Both the position numbers and the translations under genes were made by a program. Positions 14,884 through 21,097 of a DNA stretch of 21,097 nucleotides are shown here, piece by piece (the stretch's first letter is position 1; every line of letters starts with the position of its first letter). Source of the stretch: Verrucomicrobia bacterium UBA3761. GTDB taxonomy: Bacteria; Verrucomicrobiota; Kiritimatiellia; RFP12; UBA1067. The notes under the pieces are model-generated. The model had not been told where the DNA came from. It searched no databases and saw only the letters and a list, made by a program, of their open reading frames with translations. The stretch covers positions 16,941 to 38,037 of the forward strand of contig DFGB01000010.1 in assembly GCA_002371135.1 (NCBI GenBank), read 5' to 3'.

Positions 14884-17800
14884 ATGATTCTTTTGCTAGG
14901 CGAAAATGCTTATTCCCCTTTCAGGATGGATGCCATAAAGGCGGCGATTCTTTCTCTCGCGCCCGAGCTTGAAAGCGTCGAGATCGACGCGCGCTGGGTC
15001 TATGCGCTCCAGATGGCCGACAAGGCGTTCACCGTCGAAGAACTCCGCAGGGCTGGCGTCCTTCTCAACGCGACCGGCGACATGGACGAGGCCGACTTCT
15101 TCGTCACGCCTCGCAAGGGGACGATCTCGCCGTGGTCCTCCAAGGCGACGGACATCTTCCGCAACTGCGGCCTAGGCTCGATCCTGCGCGTCGAGCGCGG
15201 CATACGCTATCGCGTCGACGCGCGCCTCAAACACAACGAATCTCAAAAACTCGGTTTCGCCAAGGAGACTCTGCCCTCGAACTTCACCCTTCCCCCTGCA
15301 TGCCTGCAGGCGCTATACGACAAGATGACCGAAGGCGTCTACGAAAATATCGACGACCTCTTCAAGGAGGGCGAACCCAAGCGCGGCCGCACATACGACG
15401 TCCTCGCCAAGGGCGTGGACGCCATCAAGGAGGCAAACGAGGAAATCGGCCTTGCCATCAGCGAGCCGGAGATGGAATATCTCGCCAAGTATTTCAAGGG
15501 CGCCGGGCGCAACCCGACCGATACCGAGCTCGTCATGTTCGGCCAGGTCAATTCCGAGCACTGCCGCCACAAGATCTTCGGGGCGAAGTTCATCATCGAC
15601 GGCAAGGAGATGCCGCACTCGCTTTTCGGAATGATCAAGAACACGCACGAGAAGCGCCCGAAAGACACTCTCTCGGCCTACAAGGACAACTCTTCCGTCG
15701 TGAAGGGCTTCGACACCGATGTATTCTCGATCGACCCCGCGACGAATGGATACTCGTTCCGCCGCGACAAGCTCGACCAGCTCATGAAGGTGGAGACGCA
15801 CAACCACCCGACGGCGATTTCGCCCTACCCCGGCGCGGCGACAGGCGTCGGCGGCGAAATACGCGACGAGGCGGCGACCGGCACCGGCTCGCGCACGGTG
15901 GCAGGCATTTGCGGCTTCATGGTCTCCAACCTCCGCATCCCCGGCTTCCCGCAACCGTGGGAGCGCAAGTTCGCCGACTTCCCGACGCGCCTTGCGACGC
16001 CGCTCCAGATCATGACGGACGGCCCCATTGGCGGCGCGAACTTCGGCAACGAGTTCGGCCGTCCGCAGCTCTGCGGCTTCTTCCGCACGTATGAAGGCGA
16101 AATTGCAGGCGAACTGCGCGGCTACCACAAGCCTATCATGCTCGCCGGCGGCATGGGCGTCATCCGCCGCTCGCAGGTGCAAAAGCGCGACGTGCCCACC
16201 GGCGCCTTGATTGTGCAGATCGGCGGCAGCGCGATGAGGATAGGACTTGGCGGCGGCGCGGCCTCTTCAATGATGACCGGCACCAACTCCGAGGCGCTCG
16301 ACTTCAATTCCGTCCAGCGCGGCAATGCCGAGATGCAGCGCCGCTGCCAAGGCGTCATCGACGCTTGCAGCTCCCTCGGCGAGAAAAACCCGATTTTCTC
16401 CATCCACGATATCGGCGCCGGCGGCCTCTCCAACGGTTGCCCGGAACTCGTCGAGGCCACCGGCGGCAAGTTCCACTTGCGCAAGGTCCACAACGAAGAG
16501 CGCTCGATGAGCCCGATGGAAATATGGTGCTGCGAAGCGCAGGAGAGATACGTCCTCGCTCTCAAGCCCGAAGCGCGCGAGTTCTTCGAGGCGCTTTGCG
16601 AGCGCGAACGCTGCCCCGTCGCTTTCATCGGCGAAGCGACCGGCGACGGCCAACTCGTCCTTGAAGACGAGCACTTCGGAGATTTCCCGATCGACATGGA
16701 CATCAAGGTCCTCCTAGGCAAGCCGCCGCGCATGGTCCGCGACGTGAAGCGCGTCAAGAAGCAGCACGGGAAGTTGAACCTTGAGGGCGTCAAGCCGTCC
16801 GAGGCGCTCCTCCGCGTGCTGCACCTCCCGGCCGTCGCAGACAAGACGTTCCTCGTCACAATCACCGACCGCACCGTCACAGGCCGCGTCGTCCGTGACC
16901 AGATGGTCGGCAAATATCAGCTTCCGGCCGCCGACTGTGCAGTCACCACGATGGGCTACACGACTTACGAAGGCCAGTCGATGGCGACCGGCGAGCGCAC
17001 GCCGATCGCCCTCCTCGACGGTCCCGCCTCGGGCCGCATGGCCGTGAGCGAGGCGATTACGAACCTCGCCGCCGCGCCCGTCGGCGACATCTCCGAAATC
17101 CGCCTCTCCGCAAACTGGATGGCCCCCTGCGGCGAAGATGGCGAAGACGCGATACTATACGACACCGTCAAGGCCGTGGGCCTCGACTTCTGCCCTGCTC
17201 TCGGCGTCTCGATCCCCGTCGGCAAGGATTCTTGCTCGATGCACACGACGTGGGAGGATTCGCAAGGCGTGCGCCAGCGCCAGGTGGCGCCGCTCTCGCT
17301 CGTCGTCTCTTCCTTCGCGCCGGTGAAGGACGTCCGCCTCACGCTCACGCCGGATCTCAAGCCCGACCCGGATGGCGAGGCCTCGTTCCTGATCCTCGCC
17401 GATCTCTCGCGCGGCGAGAAGCCGCTCGGCGCCACCGCCCTCGCGCAAGTCTACGGCCAGCTGGGCGACACCCACGCCGACTGCAAGGCGGAGGACCTCA
17501 AGGAGTTCTTCAACGCGACGCAGAAAATCGTCAAGGAGCGTCTCGCGCTCGCCTACCACGACCGCTCCGACGGCGGCATCGCAGTCACGCTCGCCGAAAT
17601 GGCGTTCACCGGCGGCCGCGGCATCGTCGCGAAACTTCCAGACGGCGATGCGCTCGCGGAACTCTTCAACGAACAGCCGGGCGCCGTCCTCCAAGTCGCA
17701 GAAAAGAATGTCGACAAGGTCCTCAAAATCTACAAGAAGCACAATGTCGAGGCATTCGTGATAGGCGCCGTCCTCAGGTCTTCGCGCGCGTTCAACGTCT

Positions 17801-18843
17801 TCACGGGCGAGCGCCAGTGCATCGCGACAGACATCACGGCGCTCCGCCGCGCCTGGAGCGAGACTACATACCGCATGCAGGCTTTGCGCGACAACCCCGT
17901 CTGCGCCCGCCAGGAATACGACAACGCCCTCGACGAGTCCGACCCCGGCCTCACGTTCAAGTTGACGTTCGACCCGGACGCCGGCCTCGCCTCGCGCCCC
18001 GGCCGTCTCGCCACCCTCGCCAAGGCGAAGGAGCAGACCGCCCAGCCCTCGCTCTTCGACATGATCGACTCCTCCGCCGCCAAACCGCCGCGCATGGCGA
18101 TCCTTCGCGAGCAAGGCGTGAACGGTCATATCGAAATGGCCGCGGCGTTCGCCCTCGCCGGTTTCGATTGCCAGGACGTCCACATGAGCGACCTCATCGC
18201 CGGACGCGTCGACCTCGCTGATTTCAAGGGGCTTGTCGCCTGCGGCGGCTTCTCCTACGGCGACGTCCTTGGCGCAGGTTCCGGCTGGGCGAGGTCGATT
18301 CTCTTCAACGACCGGCTCAAGGCAATGTTCAAGGCGTTCTTCGAGCGCCCGGACACCTTCTCGCTTGGCGTTTGCAACGGCTGCCAGATGCTCTCCCAGC
18401 TCAAGGACATCATCCCAGGCGCGGAAGGTTGGCCGAAATTCGTAAAGAACATCTCAGAGCAGTTTGAAGCGCGCTACGCCACGATCGAAATCGAGGATAC
18501 CCCTTCCATCTTCTTCAAGGGCATGGCGGGGTCTCGCCTCCCCATCGCCGTCGCGCACGGCGAGGGACGCGTCTGGACCGAAGGCTGGACGCCCGGCATA
18601 TGCGCCGCGCACTTCGTCGACGGCCGCGGCAACGCGACCACTCGCTACCCGTGGAACCCGAACGGCTCGTTCGGCGGCCAGACCGCCTTCACAACGGCCG
18701 ACGGCCGCGCGACGATCATGATGCCGCACCCTGAACGTGGCTTCCGCTCGTGCCAGCTTTCCTACAACCCGGGCGTCTTCACCGGCGAGGCGGGTCCTTG
18801 GATGCGTATGTTCGAAAACGCCTACGCGTTCGCAACCATTTAG
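14884..18843 (+). CDS. purL: Phosphoribosylformylglycinamidine synthase, long fused form
   Basis: Converts FGAR to FGAM with ATP and glutamine in de novo purine synthesis. At 1319 residues it is the large single-chain form known from Gammaproteobacteria, with PurS-like, PurL and PurQ-like parts in one protein. The N-terminal part includes TPRKGTISPWSSKATDI. The linker is followed by the catalytic NSEHCRH motif (223-229) and the FGAM domains with METHNHPTA and PIGGANFGNEFGRPQL. A second half-repeat follows, then the glutaminase domain from about 1069, with nucleophile Cys1164 in LGVCNGCQML and the His1282/Glu1284 pair in MPHPER. The start has AAGGA ten bases upstream and its own promoter. The frame is intact and no separate purS or purQ is needed. 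Confidence 0.98.
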   Translation: MILLLGENAYSPFRMDAIKAAILSLAPELESVEIDARWVYALQMADKAFTVEELRRAGVLLNATGDMDEADFFVTPRKGTISPWSSKATDIFRNCGLGSILRVERGIRYRVDARLKHNESQKLGFAKETLPSNFTLPPACLQALYDKMTEGVYENIDDLFKEGEPKRGRTYDVLAKGVDAIKEANEEIGLAISEPEMEYLAKYFKGAGRNPTDTELVMFGQVNSEHCRHKIFGAKFIIDGKEMPHSLFGMIKNTHEKRPKDTLSAYKDNSSVVKGFDTDVFSIDPATNGYSFRRDKLDQLMKVETHNHPTAISPYPGAATGVGGEIRDEAATGTGSRTVAGICGFMVSNLRIPGFPQPWERKFADFPTRLATPLQIMTDGPIGGANFGNEFGRPQLCGFFRTYEGEIAGELRGYHKPIMLAGGMGVIRRSQVQKRDVPTGALIVQIGGSAMRIGLGGGAASSMMTGTNSEALDFNSVQRGNAEMQRRCQGVIDACSSLGEKNPIFSIHDIGAGGLSNGCPELVEATGGKFHLRKVHNEERSMSPMEIWCCEAQERYVLALKPEAREFFEALCERERCPVAFIGEATGDGQLVLEDEHFGDFPIDMDIKVLLGKPPRMVRDVKRVKKQHGKLNLEGVKPSEALLRVLHLPAVADKTFLVTITDRTVTGRVVRDQMVGKYQLPAADCAVTTMGYTTYEGQSMATGERTPIALLDGPASGRMAVSEAITNLAAAPVGDISEIRLSANWMAPCGEDGEDAILYDTVKAVGLDFCPALGVSIPVGKDSCSMHTTWEDSQGVRQRQVAPLSLVVSSFAPVKDVRLTLTPDLKPDPDGEASFLILADLSRGEKPLGATALAQVYGQLGDTHADCKAEDLKEFFNATQKIVKERLALAYHDRSDGGIAVTLAEMAFTGGRGIVAKLPDGDALAELFNEQPGAVLQVAEKNVDKVLKIYKKHNVEAFVIGAVLRSSRAFNVFTGERQCIATDITALRRAWSETTYRMQALRDNPVCARQEYDNALDESDPGLTFKLTFDPDAGLASRPGRLATLAKAKEQTAQPSLFDMIDSSAAKPPRMAILREQGVNGHIEMAAAFALAGFDCQDVHMSDLIAGRVDLADFKGLVACGGFSYGDVLGAGSGWARSILFNDRLKAMFKAFFERPDTFSLGVCNGCQMLSQLKDIIPGAEGWPKFVKNISEQFEARYATIEIEDTPSIFFKGMAGSRLPIAVAHGEGRVWTEGWTPGICAAHFVDGRGNATTRYPWNPNGSFGGQTAFTTADGRATIMMPHPERGFRSCQLSYNPGVFTGEAGPWMRMFENAYAFATI

Positions 18844-18851
18844 CATGCAGA

Positions 18852-19059
18852 GATTTTCGATTTGCGATTTGCACTCTCAGCATCCCTTTTTAACACAGAG
18901 GCACAGAGGCACAGAGGAACACAAAGAATTTTTCGATTTTTCGATTTGCGCCCGGGGCCTCTGTGCATCTCTGTGACTCTGTGTTAAAAAGGAAGGCTTG
19001 AAATAAATCGTAAATCGTAAATCGTAAATCGAAAATCGTAAATCGCAAATCGTAAATTG
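18852..19059. repeat. Nested inverted repeat element of heptamers and CACAGAG words between purL and pfp
   Basis: The 218-base gap is almost entirely repeat. Three outer units (GATTTTC, then two GATTTGC) sit at 18852-18872. The inner left arm at 18885-18917 begins CCTTTTTAACACAGAG and contains three CACAGAGG units. The inner right arm at 18958-18992 is its inverted copy, ending GTGTTAAAAAGG, with two small insertions or mismatches. The loop (18918-18957) carries further GATTTTTC/GATTTGC units. From 19004 to 19059 come eight consecutive heptamers of the form NAAATCG, the inverted form of the outer units, ending two bases before the pfp ATG. No gene or intrinsic terminator with a T-run is visible. 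Confidence 0.9.
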
Positions 19060-19061
19060 CT

Positions 19062-20318
19062 ATGAAAAAGACAACGAAAAAGGAAGCCGCCGCGAAGCCG
19101 GCGAAAGTGAACGCCCCCAACATGGTCATCGCCCAGTCGGGCGGGCCTTCGATGGTAATCAACGCCTCGCTCGTCGCCGCGGTGCTGACTGCGCAAGTCG
19201 CCAGGAAGAATGGCGCCATGGGCAAGATTCTCGGCGCGCGCCACGGCGTCGAGGGGCTCCTCAATGGCGATTTCATCGACCTCACGAGCCTTCCCGCGAA
19301 AAAGGCGGAAGCCATCGCCCTTACGCCTTCTTCCGCGCTCGGCTCCTGCCGCCACAAGCCTGACGCCGAAGACTGCAAAAAGATTTTCGAAGTCTTCAAG
19401 AAAAACCGCGTCGGCTACTTCTTCTACATCGGCGGCAACGACTCCGCCGACGCCGCGCGCATCGTCGCGGAAGAAGCGGAGAAAGAAGGATATCCCCTCA
19501 TCGCCTACCACATCCCTAAGACGATCGACAACGATCTGCGCTCCTGCGACCACACCCCGGGCTACGGTTCCGCAGCCAAGTTCGTCGCATCCGCTCTCAT
19601 GGGCGACGACCTCGACAACCGCGCTCTCGGCGGCGTCAAGATCGACATCATCATGGGCCGCGACGCCGGCTTCCTCACCGCCGCCTCCGCACTCGCCCGC
19701 AAGCGCCCTGACGACGGCCCGCATCTCATCTACCTCCCCGAAGTCCCCTTCACCGTGGAGAAATTCGTCGCAGACGTAAAAGCCGCGATGAAGAAGTTCG
19801 GACGCTGCGTCATCGCCGTTTCCGAGGGCATTCGCGGCAAAGACGGAGTGCCGATCGGCGCCAAGCTCGGCTCGGGCGAAAAGGACTCCCACGGCAACGT
19901 CCAGATGTCCGGCTCCGGCGCTCTTGGCGACTACCTCGCAGGCATCCTCAAGGAGAAGGCCGCCGTCAAGCGCGTGCGCGCCGATACGTTCGGCTACCTC
20001 CAGCGCTCCTTCCCGGCCATGCAGAGCGAAAGCGACTTTGCCGACGCATCCTTCGCCGGCCAGAAAGCCGTCATGTTCGCCGTCATGGCCGCTTGCGGCG
20101 ACAAGAGCGTCCCCGTGAAGGGCACGGTCGGCATCGTCCGCAAGCCCGGCAAGAAGTACAAGGTGGACTACATTGCGCTCCCGATCAAGGACGCCGCCAA
20201 GTTCACCCGCTCCGTCCCCAAGGAGTTCATCGCCAAGAACGGCCATGACGTCACTCCCGCGTTCATCGAGTATGCCAAGCCCCTCCTCGGCGACCTCCCG
20301 CCGACGGAAGTACTGTAA
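19062..20318 (+). CDS. Phosphofructokinase, predicted pyrophosphate-dependent
   Basis: Phosphorylates fructose 6-phosphate in glycolysis, probably with PPi as donor and therefore reversibly. The 418-residue product has AQSGGPS near the N-terminus, IGGNDSADAA (123-132), PKTIDND (142-148) and MGRDAGFLTAASALA (188-202). ATP-dependent enzymes usually carry GGDGS and GTIDND at the first two sites. The aspartate in GGND and the lysine in PKTIDND block ATP binding in characterised PPi enzymes, so donor choice is inferred from family knowledge. A lysine-rich N-terminal extension of about 17 residues precedes the fold; Met21 is a less likely alternative start. No Shine-Dalgarno is present: eight AAATCG heptamers run up to the start codon. 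Confidence 0.92.
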   Translation: MKKTTKKEAAAKPAKVNAPNMVIAQSGGPSMVINASLVAAVLTAQVARKNGAMGKILGARHGVEGLLNGDFIDLTSLPAKKAEAIALTPSSALGSCRHKPDAEDCKKIFEVFKKNRVGYFFYIGGNDSADAARIVAEEAEKEGYPLIAYHIPKTIDNDLRSCDHTPGYGSAAKFVASALMGDDLDNRALGGVKIDIIMGRDAGFLTAASALARKRPDDGPHLIYLPEVPFTVEKFVADVKAAMKKFGRCVIAVSEGIRGKDGVPIGAKLGSGEKDSHGNVQMSGSGALGDYLAGILKEKAAVKRVRADTFGYLQRSFPAMQSESDFADASFAGQKAVMFAVMAACGDKSVPVKGTVGIVRKPGKKYKVDYIALPIKDAAKFTRSVPKEFIAKNGHDVTPAFIEYAKPLLGDLPPTEVL

Positions 20319-20424
20319 AAAGTCCTGAGTCCTAAGTCCTGAGTTCATCTCCCGGTGCGACAAAACAAGCCTCTCAAATAACTCTTCCTTGTTCGAGACC
20401 GTTGGCTCCTGGACTTAGGACTTT
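20319..20424. repeat. Inverted GTCCTRA heptamer repeat after pfp
   Basis: Three tandem heptamers GTCCTGA, GTCCTAA, GTCCTGA occupy 20322-20342, right after the pfp stop. AAAGTCCTGAGTCC at their left end is complementary, with one mismatch, to GGACTTAGGACTTT at 20411-20424. The loop of about 78 bases shows no repeat. It could fold in RNA and act as a terminator or processing signal, but no T-run follows. Confidence 0.75.
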
Positions 20425-20450
20425 ACAACCTTTCACCATCTCCCATCGCC

Positions 20451-21097
20451 ATGCTGGAATTCACGGAAAACCAACGCAAAACCGTCGCAAGCGGAGCGAC
20501 GGTGCTCGCGCTCGCATTGGTCTTTGCATTCGTCGCGCTTGTCGTCTGGGGCATTTTGAAGGCGCTTGCCTTCGTCTCTGCGGCAATAATTCCAGTGGTG
20601 ATGGGATTTTTCCTTTCGCTCTTTTTCAAGCCGTATTACAGATTCTGGGTGCGACTCGTGAAAAACCCGACCCTGGCCCTCGCGGTGATGTTGCTCACGC
20701 TGTTCATCCCGCTTGGCATATTCATCTGGTATGCAGGGTCGGTAATGCTGGAGCAGATTTCGAATCTCGTCGCGCAAGGGCCGGCGTTGGTCGCGAAAGT
20801 AATGGATTGGTTCCGCACTACATTCCCCAAGGCGCGCATGCTCCTCGACCAGTTCGGCGTGCCGTATGAAGACCTGGGCAAGCTTTACACAAACTACGGC
20901 GGCGCTGCGATGAAAGCTGGTTCCGGCGCGCTCAAGTGCCTTTCCACGATCGCGACAGCCATCGTCTCGCTCATATTCTTCGTTTTCTTCTTGATGTCCA
21001 AAGACCGCACAGGCGGCGAGATCGTGAACGAAATGCCGTTTCTCAAAGACGAGACCAAACAATTCGTCGCAGAACAAATCGACTCGTTCGTGGAAAT
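20451..21097 (+). CDS. AI-2E family transporter, N-terminal part
   Basis: Multi-pass membrane protein of the AI-2E/PerM family, whose members export small molecules or exchange ions; the exact substrate is unknown. The gene runs off the right edge, leaving about 215 codons. Translation from the ATG at 20451 gives a hydrophobic N-terminus with segments at about 13-40, 42-58 and 75-97. An amphipathic region follows (LEQISNLVAQGPALVAKVMDWF type), then a membrane segment at about 160-184 with FFVFFLMSKDR. The pattern of two or three early helices, a soluble stretch containing LEQI, and a later FFLMSKDR-like end of a helix is typical of the family. No Shine-Dalgarno is visible; upstream bases are C-rich. 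Confidence 0.88.
   Translation, partial: MLEFTENQRKTVASGATVLALALVFAFVALVVWGILKALAFVSAAIIPVVMGFFLSLFFKPYYRFWVRLVKNPTLALAVMLLTLFIPLGIFIWYAGSVMLEQISNLVAQGPALVAKVMDWFRTTFPKARMLLDQFGVPYEDLGKLYTNYGGAAMKAGSGALKCLSTIATAIVSLIFFVFFLMSKDRTGGEIVNEMPFLKDETKQFVAEQIDSFVE

Noticed and set aside
15313..18183. Long minus-strand and alternate-frame open readings inside purL
   Set aside because: purL is conserved along its full length in one frame; the other readings are Arg/Ala-rich shadows.
18885..18992. Rho-independent terminator of purL
   Set aside because: The inverted arms are long and followed by heptamers rather than a T-run, the loop is 40 bases, and the right arm has insertions; termination here is possible but not supported by the usual signature.
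18852..19059. CRISPR array
   Set aside because: The repeats are 7-8 bases with no spacers of uniform length and no cas genes are present.
20402..20869. Plus-strand frame of 155 codons overlapping the AI-2E transporter gene
   Set aside because: It lacks hydrophobic segments or known motifs and begins in repeat sequence, whereas the overlapping frame from 20451 gives a clear multi-pass transporter that simply has no stop before the window ends.

Overview
The window is GC-rich, densely coding bacterial chromosome with strong preference for C- or G-ending codons. It looks like a member of the Planctomycetota-Verrucomicrobiota-Chlamydiota group, most likely Kiritimatiellota, Verrucomicrobiota or Lentisphaerota. 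The hints are an exosortase fused to EpsI, a DUF3472-like secreted protein, a pyrophosphate-type phosphofructokinase and a BatC-like protein. This placement is inference from gene content; no rRNA or other marker gene is present to settle it.

Layout. Bases 3-956 hold the C-terminal half of pnp. Next come two envelope or exopolysaccharide genes: an exosortase-EpsI fusion (1037-2554) and a WecA-like glycan initiator fused to the N-terminal half of a FlaA1/CapD-type protein (2590-4479). The second overlaps a small malic enzyme gene, which overlaps tmk. An MscS channel follows and converges with the only minus-strand gene, an orphan D12-class DNA adenine methyltransferase. The methyltransferase is divergent from pheS across a 176-base intergenic region with a consensus -10 box on each strand. 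Then come corA, a BatC-like secreted or periplasmic protein, murG, a DUF3472-like secreted protein, nth, the full-length fused purL, a PPi-type phosphofructokinase and the start of an AI-2E family transporter that runs off the end.

Most genes are ordinary housekeeping genes. Likely co-transcribed blocks, judged by overlap or zero spacing, are wecA-like/malic enzyme/tmk, corA/BatC-like, and DUF3472/nth.

The unusual layer is in the spacers. Almost every intergenic gap is built from very short tandem repeats, mostly seven bases long: GCAAATC and its complement, NAAATCG, CTCTTYC and GTCCTRA, plus an eight-base GTTGAAAA pair and CTAGA-rich spacers. Several are arranged as inverted pairs around a loop, and the most elaborate is a nested structure between purL and pfp. 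They end 0-2 bases before start codons that lack a Shine-Dalgarno sequence, supply the last residues of Tmk, and may lie inside the 5' end of the DUF3472 gene. No classical mobile element, CRISPR array, tRNA or rRNA was seen. No gap exceeds 300 bases; the longest is 218 bases (18844-19061).
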